Below are positions 25,857 to 34,308 of a stretch of DNA of 44,082 nucleotides, in pieces. Position 1 is the first letter of the stretch. Every line of letters starts with the position of its first letter. Source of the stretch: Porphyromonadaceae bacterium (lineage in GTDB: Bacteria; Bacteroidota; Bacteroidia; Bacteroidales; UBA12481); the NCBI GenBank assembly GCA_007280905.1, contig QYQM01000019.1, positions 1 through 44,082 of the forward strand. The letters are read 5' to 3'. Position numbers and translations under genes: made by a program. Under the pieces are notes generated by a model. The model searched no databases. It saw only the letters and a list, made by a program, of their open reading frames with translations, and was not told where the DNA came from.

Positions 25857-26798
25857 TTAATAGAGCCATCGGCTCATCTGGCCGGCATAGGCTAAAATAA
25901 AACGAAGCATGATCCCGCCAAAAAGTACAAGAATGGCCGGTATATAAACCGGGATTCTGAATTTGATCAATTCAAGCGCCTCAAGAACAGCAGGAAAGAT
26001 CAGCCCCATTGCCACCACCAACATCCAGAAAGGAGCGGTATAAGGACCACCGAGAAAAAGGTTGGCAGCATCGATCTGCACCTGCGTACTTGCCAGGAAT
26101 CCCATGAACATATGCACAATCAGGAAAAGTTCAATTGCAATCAGCAGAAGATCTATCCGGGCAAATGTTTTACGTTCCTCATGGTTTTTGGAGAACAAGA
26201 TAGCCGTTGCTGTACCTGTAGAAAGCCCGGAAACCAGAAAAAGGGGTCCTAAAATAGAAGTATTCCATAAGGGCCGGGCATTAAAAGCTGAAAAAAGTAT
26301 TCCGGTATAGACACCGAGTATGACAGAGTAAATTGCCATCAGCCAAGCTATTACTTTCTTATATTTCTGAAAAAATGTTTCAATATCCTTTAGCCACTGA
26401 TACTTCCAGTCCCACTTCGGAAAGACTTCTTTAATATGAAGTGCTGCCCAGATAAAGGAAAGGGGCGTAATAATCATTAAAGTCCAGGCACCCCACGACA
26501 TGGGTGATTGCAAACGGATCACCGTGTATAGGTGCCAGAAATATGCTTTATGTTTAAGATCCAGAAAAAGTGCAAACAGACCGATAATCAGTATAATAGG
26601 AACGATCATTGGTGCAATTTTAACGGCAGCCCGGTACTCATTTTCCTTGCCCCTGAGATAAAATAAGGCAGCAAAAAATAGGATTCCGGCCGCCAATCCG
26701 CCCAGGAAAAGGTATAGGGGGATTTGCCAATGCCAGATATTCAGATGCGGGTCAATGAAGGGGTTCATCCTGCCGCTGACAATAAGTTCTTCTCTCAT
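25857..26798 (-). CDS. psrC: NrfD/PsrC-type membrane subunit of molybdoenzyme
   Basis: A 313-residue polytopic membrane protein of the NrfD/PsrC family, which anchors a periplasmic molybdoenzyme and exchanges electrons with the quinone pool. It has about eight to nine hydrophobic helices, beginning IPLYLFLGGLAAGILFFAALFYLRG and including SPMSWGAWTLMIITPLSF, both typical of the family. The order on the minus strand is catalytic subunit, iron-sulfur subunit, then this gene, which starts 13 bases after the previous stop. The gene symbol is by analogy with polysulfide reductase; substrate is not proven. Confidence 0.87.
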   Translation of the reverse strand: MREELIVSGRMNPFIDPHLNIWHWQIPLYLFLGGLAAGILFFAALFYLRGKENEYRAAVKIAPMIVPIILIIGLFALFLDLKHKAYFWHLYTVIRLQSPMSWGAWTLMIITPLSFIWAALHIKEVFPKWDWKYQWLKDIETFFQKYKKVIAWLMAIYSVILGVYTGILFSAFNARPLWNTSILGPLFLVSGLSTGTATAILFSKNHEERKTFARIDLLLIAIELFLIVHMFMGFLASTQVQIDAANLFLGGPYTAPFWMLVVAMGLIFPAVLEALELIKFRIPVYIPAILVLFGGIMLRFILAYAGQMSRWLY

Positions 26799-26811
26799 AA
26801 CAGGTTACAGT

Positions 26812-27345
26812 TTAGATTAAGAAATATAGCTGAGGTTTGGTACCGGCTTCGGGTATGAGTGTTTTGTATTTCCGGTTTTTCAGCATAATGGATACCGGAC
26901 TCTTGGGATCATTAAGATCGCCGAAATACATACACTTGGTTGGACAGGTGGCCACGCATGATGGTAATAATCCTTTCTCAACACGATGCAAACAAAAGGT
27001 GCATTTATCCACGTAACCGTCCGGATGTGCATACCGTGCGTCATAGGGACAGGAAGCTATACAGGCGCCGCAACCGATGCATTTGTTATGGGTAACCACT
27101 ACAATACCTCCCTTGTCATAGTGACTGGCACCGGTGGGACAGCAACGAACGCAAGGCGAATTATCGCAATGATTGCAGCGTTCAGAGCGCAGTTCAAGTT
27201 CAAGGGTAGGATAAGTTCCATCGGTAACCTCCACGACCCAATCGCGGCAAAAGCCTATAGGAACGCTGTTCTCGGTTTGGCAGGCAACCACACAATCGCT
27301 GCAACCGACACACTTCCTGGTATCAACGGCCATGGCATATCTCAT
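26812..27345 (-). CDS. psrB: Four-cluster ferredoxin subunit (PsrB-type)
   Basis: A 177-residue electron-transfer subunit with four cysteine groups for [4Fe-4S] clusters: CVGCSDCVVACQ near residue 12, CNHCDNSPCVRCCP, CIGCGACIASCPYDARY, and CTFCLHRVEKGLLPSCVATCP. It would shuttle electrons between the membrane anchor and the molybdenum subunit. It has no signal of its own, as expected for a subunit exported with its Tat-bearing partner. Its ATG overlaps the stop of the catalytic gene (bases 27342-27345), and a strong AGGAGGT site lies 6 bases upstream within that gene, favouring coupled translation. Confidence 0.93.
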   Translation of the reverse strand: MRYAMAVDTRKCVGCSDCVVACQTENSVPIGFCRDWVVEVTDGTYPTLELELRSERCNHCDNSPCVRCCPTGASHYDKGGIVVVTHNKCIGCGACIASCPYDARYAHPDGYVDKCTFCLHRVEKGLLPSCVATCPTKCMYFGDLNDPKSPVSIMLKNRKYKTLIPEAGTKPQLYFLI

Positions 27346-29570
27346 GATTTAACCTCCTCTGATTCAGTAATGAAAGTGACGAAATTGCCGCGCATTCCGG
27401 TCCCGCCCATGAGCGGATCAACCAGCACTTTGGTTATCAGGTTTGTATCGCTGGCTCCCTTTCCATAGCAACGCTTGAGGCGTTTCTGATCATGTCCGAA
27501 GCCATGGACCATATATACCGAATCCCAGCGGATTCTTTCGGTAATCCTCACTTTGATTGGAAATTCCGACCGTTTACCGTCCTGATTTCTTAAATGAATA
27601 TACTGATCATTTGTCAAACCCCACTCCTGCGCAACCTTTGGATTAACCCATACTGAATTTTCATCCATCAGGTCGGTGAGATTAGGATTATTGGAAGTTC
27701 TGCTGAACGTGTGCATCGGAGCCCTGCCGTAATTCAGGCGGTAATAACCGGCCGGTGGCTCCTCATGAGCGGTGTATTTCGGCAATGGGTCAAATCCTTC
27801 TTGCTCGAAAGCGGTGGCGTATAATTCGATTTTCCCGGAATTGGTACCAAACTCAACCTCCTCATCAGGAGCGAAATAGAGGTCATCTGCCGTACGCTCA
27901 AAAGTCTTCACCCCGATTCTTTGCATTTCTTCCAGGCTGGTGCCCAACTGTTTAAGCTGCCAATCCAGGAGGTCCTCAATTTTTTCGTAAGGGAAAAAGG
28001 CTTCCAGTCCCATTTTTTTTGCGAGCTCCCGTGCCATCCAATAAGCAGGTTTCGTATTGTACTTAGGCTTTAAAGCCGGCATCCGGAGCGCGATTTGCGG
28101 TTTCCTGTGCGGACTGACCCGGATCTCATCATATCTTTCGATGTATGTGCATTCTGGTAAAACCACATCAGCATAACCAGTTATCTCCATCGGCATGGTG
28201 TCAATTACCACCAAAAGGTCAAGAGCTTCGATGGCCTTAATAGTATTGTCCTGATTGGGCAGGGTTTCGATCAAATTGGTTCCGTTAACGATCCAGGCTT
28301 TGAAATTGCATCCGCGGCTGGGATCGGGAATTGTAGCATCACAAACTCCATTTGCAAGTACTGAATCGGAAAGACGATACAGGTCGGGAAATTCAGTCCG
28401 CCAGGTTCTTTTTGGAGTTGGGAAGGCAGGATGAGGCACCTCTGGCACTGAGGCGGTTTCAGGTTTAAAAAAACCTCCGCGCCTTCCCCAGGATCCTAAC
28501 AACGCGTTCAGGATAGCAACCGCTCGAAGCCGTTGGGTATCATCACCATACCAGGTTACATGACGACCAGGATGAACAATAACCGCCGGAGAAGCATGCC
28601 CCATTTCACGAGCCATCTGCCGGATGACTTCAGGCGGTATGGTTGTAATGCCATAGGCCCATTCAGGAGTCATTCCCTTTACATGGGCTTGCAACAAATC
28701 CAATCCCATTGTATATTTCTCAACATATGCCTTATCATACAATTCCTCCTCCAGGATTACATGAATCCAAGCCAGCAGCAAGGCCAGATCAGTTGCGGGC
28801 TTAATCGGCAGCCAATATTTAGATTTGCTGGCAGCCGTGGAATAGCGCGGATCAACAGTGATAATGATGGCACCTTTATCAATAGCAACGGACATCTCCT
28901 GAACCTGGCCGTTATGCATGTTTTCGCCAATATGGCTTCCGATCAAAACCAGGCATTTTGTATCACGGATATCGGTACGTTCCGGACTTTCGACGCCTTC
29001 CCCGAAAGTATTCTGAAAAGCCACTTCCCTTGGACCCCGGCATTGCGCATAGGACGGTGCTGCAATATGTGGGGAGCCAAATGCTTTTAACAGTGTTGAA
29101 AAGTATTTTCCGCCCGACCCATGCGTAAATAATGCGGTGCATTCCGGGCCATGCTCCCTGGAGATTTTCTTTAACTTGTCAGCAATATAGGTAAAGGCTT
29201 CATCCCAGGTAGCTTCTCTGAAAACCTGCTTGCCTCTGTCCTGAGTCCGGATAAGGGGAGTTTTTAGCCGGTCTTCATCGTTGTACATCCCCACCCCGCC
29301 GGTGCCTCTCGGACAGAACCGGCCATTACAATGAAGGTCCTCATCATTTCCAATGATTTTCCAGAGATCCCCCTTATCGTTTTTGTAGACCCATCCGGCG
29401 CATTTCCAGAAACAGATCTCGCAATAGGTAGGAGTCCTGCGCATCCCTTCGAAAATGAATCGTTCAGGATCAACCAACTCTTTGGCAAAGTTCCTGACCA
29501 GTGGCCAGGCCACTGCCGTTCCTCCAGCCCCCAGTGCAGAAATCCTGATAAAATCCCGTCTCGTTGCCAT
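27342..29570 (-). CDS. psrA: Molybdopterin oxidoreductase, PsrA/PhsA-type catalytic subunit
   Basis: A 742-residue catalytic subunit of the complex iron-sulfur molybdoenzyme family. It starts with a twin-arginine signal (MATRRDFIRISALGAGG), implying export in folded form. The N-terminal [4Fe-4S] motif is C50-X2-C53-X3-C57-X28-C86. Cys177, in SYAQCRGPRE, aligns with the molybdenum-ligating Cys of polysulfide and thiosulfate reductases, which separates it from the Ser-ligated Dms type further on. Later segments TVDPRYS and ASDTNLIT fit the bis-MGD binding domains. Neighbouring YeeE/YedE and rhodanese-like genes favour a sulfur substrate such as polysulfide, thiosulfate or tetrathionate; arsenate and others are not excluded. 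Confidence 0.88.
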   Translation of the reverse strand: MATRRDFIRISALGAGGTAVAWPLVRNFAKELVDPERFIFEGMRRTPTYCEICFWKCAGWVYKNDKGDLWKIIGNDEDLHCNGRFCPRGTGGVGMYNDEDRLKTPLIRTQDRGKQVFREATWDEAFTYIADKLKKISREHGPECTALFTHGSGGKYFSTLLKAFGSPHIAAPSYAQCRGPREVAFQNTFGEGVESPERTDIRDTKCLVLIGSHIGENMHNGQVQEMSVAIDKGAIIITVDPRYSTAASKSKYWLPIKPATDLALLLAWIHVILEEELYDKAYVEKYTMGLDLLQAHVKGMTPEWAYGITTIPPEVIRQMAREMGHASPAVIVHPGRHVTWYGDDTQRLRAVAILNALLGSWGRRGGFFKPETASVPEVPHPAFPTPKRTWRTEFPDLYRLSDSVLANGVCDATIPDPSRGCNFKAWIVNGTNLIETLPNQDNTIKAIEALDLLVVIDTMPMEITGYADVVLPECTYIERYDEIRVSPHRKPQIALRMPALKPKYNTKPAYWMARELAKKMGLEAFFPYEKIEDLLDWQLKQLGTSLEEMQRIGVKTFERTADDLYFAPDEEVEFGTNSGKIELYATAFEQEGFDPLPKYTAHEEPPAGYYRLNYGRAPMHTFSRTSNNPNLTDLMDENSVWVNPKVAQEWGLTNDQYIHLRNQDGKRSEFPIKVRITERIRWDSVYMVHGFGHDQKRLKRCYGKGASDTNLITKVLVDPLMGGTGMRGNFVTFITESEEVKS
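27352..27358 (-). promoter_or_regulatory. Strong Shine-Dalgarno site for the PsrB-type gene
   Basis: On the minus strand the sequence is AGGAGGT, 6 bases before the ATG at 27345. It lies in the last codons of the catalytic gene (encoding Glu-Glu-Val-Lys). Such complete sites are rare in this window, and this one supports translation of the overlapping downstream gene. Confidence 0.7.
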
Positions 29571-29700
29571 ATATATGGATATATAGATATTTAACTTATT
29601 CTATGTGTAAAATTAAACAATATTCTGATTAGTGATAATAAATTAACAGAAAAAATTTGCACTATTATCGTGTATTTTTGACAATTACTTTTAAGAACTA
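29571..29700. promoter_or_regulatory. Divergent promoter region between psrA and lipA
   Basis: A 130-base AT-rich spacer between divergent genes. On the plus strand TATTTTTG at 29673-29680 matches the Bacteroidota -7 box TAnnTTTG and is 20 bases from the lipA ATG; a TTTG at 29656-29659 is closer than the usual -33 spacing. For the minus strand I see only a weak TAATTTTA near 29610-29620. The -7 box for lipA is plausible; no operator is recognisable. Confidence 0.4.
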
Positions 29701-30588
29701 ATGGAAGAACCGAAAAAAGGCAGATTGCCCGACTGGTTAAAACTTAAATCGCGGCTGGATCAGGATGAAACCCATCAAAACGTACGCAGGATTGTTAAAG
29801 AAAACAACCTCAATACTATTTGTATATCAGGTAATTGTCCGAATATAGGCGAATGCTGGAGGGCCGGTACTGCCACCTTTATGATTCTTGGAAACATCTG
29901 TACCCGCGCCTGTAAATTTTGCGGCGTGGCAACAGGTAAACCCCTCCTACCCGATCCGGGCGAACCCGCCAGGATTGCTGATTCGATAAAAAAGATGGGC
30001 GTTAAACATGCAGTGATCACCTCAGTCGACCGCGACGACCTGCCCGACCGTGGTGCGGGTTTCTGGGCTCAAACCATCCGAACCATCCGGGAGGTCAATC
30101 CCACGGTTACCATGGAGACACTCATCCCGGATTTTGATGGCAAACCCGAATTGATAAACCTGGTGATCGATGCCGCTCCGGATGTTATTTCGCACAATCT
30201 GGAAACTGTTCGCAGGTTAACCCCGGATATCCGGACAAAAGCCCGTTATGACACCAGTTTATCCGTGATCCGGCAGATAGCTGATTCGGGAATCGTTTCA
30301 AAATCGGGTATCATGCTGGGTTTGGGCGAAACCCCTGAAGAGGTGGTGGAAACGATGGATGATCTTTTGAAAGCAGGATGCCAGGTGATGACTATCGGCC
30401 AGTATCTGCAACCTACGCGCGATCATCTTGCAGTAAACGAATGGGTTACCCCCGAGCAATATCAAAAATATGAAGATATTGGCTTGAAAAAAGGTTTTCG
30501 CTTTGTAGAAAGCCATCCATTGGTAAGATCCTCCTATCACGCAGAAAAACACATTACCTCAAAAAATGATACCAAAGATCATTTATGA
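29701..30588 (+). CDS. lipA: Lipoyl synthase
   Basis: LipA is a radical SAM enzyme that inserts two sulfur atoms into protein-bound octanoyl groups to form lipoate, used by 2-oxoacid dehydrogenases and the glycine cleavage system. Both clusters are marked: the auxiliary motif Cys41-X4-Cys46-X5-Cys52 in CISGNCPNIGEC, and the radical SAM motif Cys67-X3-Cys71-X2-Cys74 in CTRACKFC. The C-terminal RSSYHAE contains the conserved serine that ligates the auxiliary cluster. Length is 295 residues. The end overlaps the start of lipB by 23 bases. Confidence 0.97.
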   Translation: MEEPKKGRLPDWLKLKSRLDQDETHQNVRRIVKENNLNTICISGNCPNIGECWRAGTATFMILGNICTRACKFCGVATGKPLLPDPGEPARIADSIKKMGVKHAVITSVDRDDLPDRGAGFWAQTIRTIREVNPTVTMETLIPDFDGKPELINLVIDAAPDVISHNLETVRRLTPDIRTKARYDTSLSVIRQIADSGIVSKSGIMLGLGETPEEVVETMDDLLKAGCQVMTIGQYLQPTRDHLAVNEWVTPEQYQKYEDIGLKKGFRFVESHPLVRSSYHAEKHITSKNDTKDHL

Positions 30589-31279
30589 AGATCTGGGTTT
30601 ACTGGATTATAAGAAGGTTTGGGATTACCAGGTCACCCTGTTCAACGAACGGGTAAACCAAAAACTCATCAACCGGAATCTCCCGCCCGATCAGCAAATC
30701 ATTCCTGATAACCGGTTGCTGTTTGTGGAACATCCTCATGTTTATACGTTGGGAAAATCAGGCAATCAGAATAATCTACTGATCGACAGCAGCTTCCTGA
30801 ATAAGATTCAGGCAACTTATTATCATATCGACCGGGGCGGAGACATCACCTATCATGGACCGGGGCAGATTGTCGGATATCCTATTTTTGATCTCGGGCA
30901 ATTTGGCATGCATATCAAACAGTATGTATTTTCATTGGAGCAATCTATCATCAATACTTTGGCGGAATTTGGGATAACCGGTTCACGCCTGGCTGGTGCC
31001 ACTGGAGTTTGGCTGGATCCGGAAACTCCAAAAGCAAGGAAGATATCCGCCATCGGGGTTAAAGCCAGCCGGCAGGTAACCATGCACGGCTTTGCATTCA
31101 ATGTCAATACCGATCTTACCTATTTTAATTATATCAATCCGTGCGGATTCCAGGATAAAGGAGTTACTTCACTCTCAAAAGAGCTTAATGCCAAACAGGA
31201 CATGACCAAGGTGAAAATGATTTTAACACAAAACATCATCAGTCTGTTTTCAAATTCCACGGCCAAAATGTACTTTTAA
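30566..31279 (+). CDS. lipB: Lipoyl(octanoyl) transferase
   Basis: LipB transfers octanoate from acyl carrier protein to lipoyl domains, the step before LipA. The 237-residue protein has the signatures RGGDITYHGPGQIVGYPI, the catalytic Lys166 in AIGVKASRQVTMHGFAFNVN, and the catalytic Cys193 in NPCGFQDKGVTSL. The first 20 residues precede the core and the frame begins inside the lipA coding region, a 23-base overlap that suggests coupling. Confidence 0.96.
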   Translation: MIPKIIYEDLGLLDYKKVWDYQVTLFNERVNQKLINRNLPPDQQIIPDNRLLFVEHPHVYTLGKSGNQNNLLIDSSFLNKIQATYYHIDRGGDITYHGPGQIVGYPIFDLGQFGMHIKQYVFSLEQSIINTLAEFGITGSRLAGATGVWLDPETPKARKISAIGVKASRQVTMHGFAFNVNTDLTYFNYINPCGFQDKGVTSLSKELNAKQDMTKVKMILTQNIISLFSNSTAKMYF

Positions 31280-31303
31280 ACCTGAAACTAAACCAGCCAA
31301 CGG

Positions 31304-33682
31304 ATGGGTAAACAAAACCGCAGAGATTTTATCAGGACGAGTGCCGTTGCCGGTGGGATTGCTTTATCATCTCCCATCTGGTTCCCTGAATCATTGGGAT
31401 TCAATCCGGGTCAGGCGGTTTCACCGGGGCTTGCACAAAACGGTTGGATCAAGGTTGGGTGTCCTGCTCATAATTGCGGTGGCCGATGTCTGCTAAAAGT
31501 ATTGATTAAAGATGGCATTATCACACGGATAGAAACGGACGACCGGCCGGTAGACACTCCTGCGGATCCCCAATTGAGAGCCTGCATCCGCGGACGATCT
31601 TACCGAAGGCGCCAGTATCATCCCGATCGGTTAAAGTACCCATTGGTCAGAACAGGCAAGCGGGGCGAAGGAAAATTCCGTCAGGCATCCTGGGATGAGG
31701 CACTGGAAATCATGTCGGTTGAAATGCTTCGAATCCGCAAAAAATATGGCAATCAATCCATGTTTGTTCCCTATGGAACTGGCAGTTACAGCCATCTGAA
31801 TGGTCGCTGGCCGGCTGAGAGATTAATGAATCTTGTTGGAGGAGCATTGGAATATTACAATTCCTATTCCTGGGCCTGTATTTCCAAAGCAACGTCAACG
31901 GTCTACGGAACCGGTATCACCGGAAACCAGCGTCAGGATTGGCTCAGTTCAAAATACATCCTGATGTGGGGTTGGAATCCGGCCGAAATGCGTGATGGTA
32001 CTAACTCCGATTACTTTATTAAAAAAGCACGCGAAAATGGCGCCCGAGTGGTCTGTATTGATCCTCGGATGACGTTCTCGGCGGTTTCACTGGCAGATGA
32101 GTGGATTTCAATCCGTCCGGGTACCGACACAGCCATGATGAGTGCCATGGTGTATGTGATGGTCAGGGAAAATCTGCATGATTCTGAATTTATAAGGACT
32201 CATTGCATTGGCTTCGATTCAACCCAGATGCCCAAAGGTCTGGAAAATGAAGAATCCTATCTGGATTATTTGCTTGGAACCCGCGACGGTCAGCCGAAAA
32301 GTCCGCAATGGGCCGCTCCCATAACAGGAGTGCCTTCAGATACCATTACCCGTATTGCCCGTGAATATGCCCAAACCAAGCCTGCAATGCTCTATCAGGG
32401 TTATGGAATGCAGCGCAGGGCTTATGGCGAACAACCCGTCAGGGGAGGATGCGTGCTTGCCGCTGTTACCGGCAATGTGGGAATCCATGGGGGATGGGCT
32501 TCCGGAATTGCCTTACAACCAGGTGGAGGACCGTTATGGAGCATTTTCCCAACCGGGACCAATCCGGTCAAAGCAAAGATTCCAACTTTTCTTTGGACTG
32601 AGGCCATAACCCGGGGCACCAGCCTCTCGGCAAAAGAGGGACTTACCGGTGTCGAAAAATTGGATTCGAATATAAAGTTCATCTGGTCAGTGGCTTCCAA
32701 TATTCTGGCCAACCAACATGGAAATATCAATCGTGCAGGGCGTATACTGGAAGATGAAAACCTGGTGGAATATATTGTTGTCCAGGATCAGTTCATGACT
32801 GCCTCTGCCCGGTATGCCGACCTGGTACTTCCCGTCTGCACCCATTTTGAAACCTGGGGACTTGAGGATGGGTGGAAATACGGTGAAGAAGTTATCCTGA
32901 TGCCTCAAGTGGTAGAACCCTCTTATCAAACCAAGTCGGATTATCGCATTTGTGCGGAACTTGCCGCTAAACTGGGTGTTTACGAATCTTTTACAGAAGG
33001 GCTTGACGAAAAAGGCTGGACCAGGCGTTTATGGGATCAGTACCGGGAAACCCGTTTTCCTAATTTGCCTCCCTTTGATCAATTTGTTGAATCCAATCAG
33101 GGTGTTTATAGCGTTCCGGTTCATAATCCCCAAATTTCACTTGAAGAATTCCGGAGAGATCCGGAAACTCATCCCCTGCAAACCCCTGGCGGTAAGATTG
33201 AGATATTCTCGGAAACCCTTTTCAATCTTGGCAGGAAGGATGAAATTCCGGCCGTTCCGAAATATATTCAGGAATGGGAATCGCCTTTCGGACCGGAAGC
33301 CGGATCTTATCCGCTTCAGGCGATCGGTCCCCACTATATGGCCCGTGTTCATTCCACCCACGATAATGTCGATTGGTTAAAAGAAGCATTTCCCCAAAGA
33401 GTATTTATCAATCCTATTGATGCAAAAAGCCGCAATTTATCAGATGGGGAAAGAGTTTTGGTTTTTAACGACCGCGGAAAAATAAGTCTTCCCTGCCGGA
33501 TAACCCCCCGCATTATGCCAGGAGTTGTGGCAGTACCGCAGGGCGCCTGGTCAATGCCCGGACCTGATGGCACAGATATCAACGGAAACATCAATGCCTT
33601 ATCTTCTGAAAGATGGACTCCATTAGCCTTTGGTAATGCACAGCATACAATCATGGTTGCAATAAAAAAAATTAAGCCATGA
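31304..33682 (+). CDS. dmsA: DMSO reductase-family catalytic subunit
   Basis: A 792-residue molybdopterin enzyme closely resembling DmsA, which reduces dimethyl sulfoxide and other S- or N-oxides in anaerobic respiration. A twin-arginine signal is present (NRRDFIRTSAVAGG). The FS0 cluster motif is C53-X4-C58-X3-C62-X31-C94; the first spacing is one residue longer than the X3 of E. coli DmsA. ACIRGRSYRRRQYHPDRLKYP around residue 93 is a hallmark of DmsA. Ser189, in NSYSWACISK, aligns with the serine ligand of molybdenum in DmsA. The dmsB gene overlaps the end by 4 bases. Exact substrate is not certain. Confidence 0.9.
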   Translation: MGKQNRRDFIRTSAVAGGIALSSPIWFPESLGFNPGQAVSPGLAQNGWIKVGCPAHNCGGRCLLKVLIKDGIITRIETDDRPVDTPADPQLRACIRGRSYRRRQYHPDRLKYPLVRTGKRGEGKFRQASWDEALEIMSVEMLRIRKKYGNQSMFVPYGTGSYSHLNGRWPAERLMNLVGGALEYYNSYSWACISKATSTVYGTGITGNQRQDWLSSKYILMWGWNPAEMRDGTNSDYFIKKARENGARVVCIDPRMTFSAVSLADEWISIRPGTDTAMMSAMVYVMVRENLHDSEFIRTHCIGFDSTQMPKGLENEESYLDYLLGTRDGQPKSPQWAAPITGVPSDTITRIAREYAQTKPAMLYQGYGMQRRAYGEQPVRGGCVLAAVTGNVGIHGGWASGIALQPGGGPLWSIFPTGTNPVKAKIPTFLWTEAITRGTSLSAKEGLTGVEKLDSNIKFIWSVASNILANQHGNINRAGRILEDENLVEYIVVQDQFMTASARYADLVLPVCTHFETWGLEDGWKYGEEVILMPQVVEPSYQTKSDYRICAELAAKLGVYESFTEGLDEKGWTRRLWDQYRETRFPNLPPFDQFVESNQGVYSVPVHNPQISLEEFRRDPETHPLQTPGGKIEIFSETLFNLGRKDEIPAVPKYIQEWESPFGPEAGSYPLQAIGPHYMARVHSTHDNVDWLKEAFPQRVFINPIDAKSRNLSDGERVLVFNDRGKISLPCRITPRIMPGVVAVPQGAWSMPGPDGTDINGNINALSSERWTPLAFGNAQHTIMVAIKKIKP

Positions 33683-34308
33683 GCACTTTCGGATTCTATT
33701 TCGACTCCTCAGCCTGTTCCGGATGCAAAACCTGCCAGGTAGCCTGTAAGGATAAAAATGACCTGCAGGCAGGAATTCGTTTTCGCAGAGTTTACGAAGT
33801 TGCCGGTGCAAACTGGAACAAAACGGATGAAGGTGCCTGGGAACACGATATCGTGGCCTACAATTTATCCATTGCCTGCAACCATTGCGAGAACCCTTCA
33901 TGTGTAAAAGCCTGTCCAACTACGGCCATGCACAGCGAGCTTGATGGCATTATTCAAATCGATCCCAAAAAATGCGTTGGATGCCGTTATTGCCAATGGG
34001 CTTGTCCTTACGGATCTCCTCAGTATAACCGTCAGAAAGGGATCATGCAGAAATGTGATTTCTGCAGGGACTATATCCTTGATGGCAAACAGCCTGTGTG
34101 TGTAACTTCTTGTCCGATGAGGGCACTCGAGTTTGGACCCATCAGTCAATTAATCGAAAAATACGGTGATAACCGGTCAGTATTTCCTTTACCGGATCCC
34201 TCAATTACTAAACCGGCCCTTTTTATCAAACCGCATCCTGGTGCAGCAAGAGCCAGTGAACTAGGAGGATCGATCATTAACCGGGAGGAGGTAAAAGATG
34301 AGCAATAG
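33679..34308 (+). CDS. dmsB: DMSO reductase iron-sulfur subunit
   Basis: A 209-residue electron-transfer subunit with four [4Fe-4S] groups: CSGCKTCQVACKDKND near residue 14, CNHCENPSCVKACPTTAMH, CVGCRYCQWACPYGSPQ, and CDFCRDYILDGKQPVCVTSCP. The start FGFYFDSSACSGCKTCQVACKDKNDL is typical of DmsB. The ATG overlaps the dmsA stop (ATGA), and the last codons carry a Shine-Dalgarno site for dmsC. Confidence 0.95.
   Translation: MSTFGFYFDSSACSGCKTCQVACKDKNDLQAGIRFRRVYEVAGANWNKTDEGAWEHDIVAYNLSIACNHCENPSCVKACPTTAMHSELDGIIQIDPKKCVGCRYCQWACPYGSPQYNRQKGIMQKCDFCRDYILDGKQPVCVTSCPMRALEFGPISQLIEKYGDNRSVFPLPDPSITKPALFIKPHPGAARASELGGSIINREEVKDEQ
34286..34292 (+). promoter_or_regulatory. Strong Shine-Dalgarno site for dmsC
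   Basis: AGGAGGT lies 5 bases before the dmsC ATG at 34298, inside the end of dmsB. It decides the dmsC start and parallels the site before the PsrB-type gene. Both sites are encoded in a terminal Glu-Glu-Val-Lys. Confidence 0.7.

Noticed and set aside
26986-27468. Plus-strand frame of 160 codons opposite the PsrB-type gene
   Set aside because: Antisense to conserved ferredoxin motifs; composition is that of a shadow frame.
28533-29090. Plus-strand frame of 185 codons inside the PsrA-type gene
   Set aside because: It is antisense to a gene with clear catalytic motifs and has no recognisable domains.
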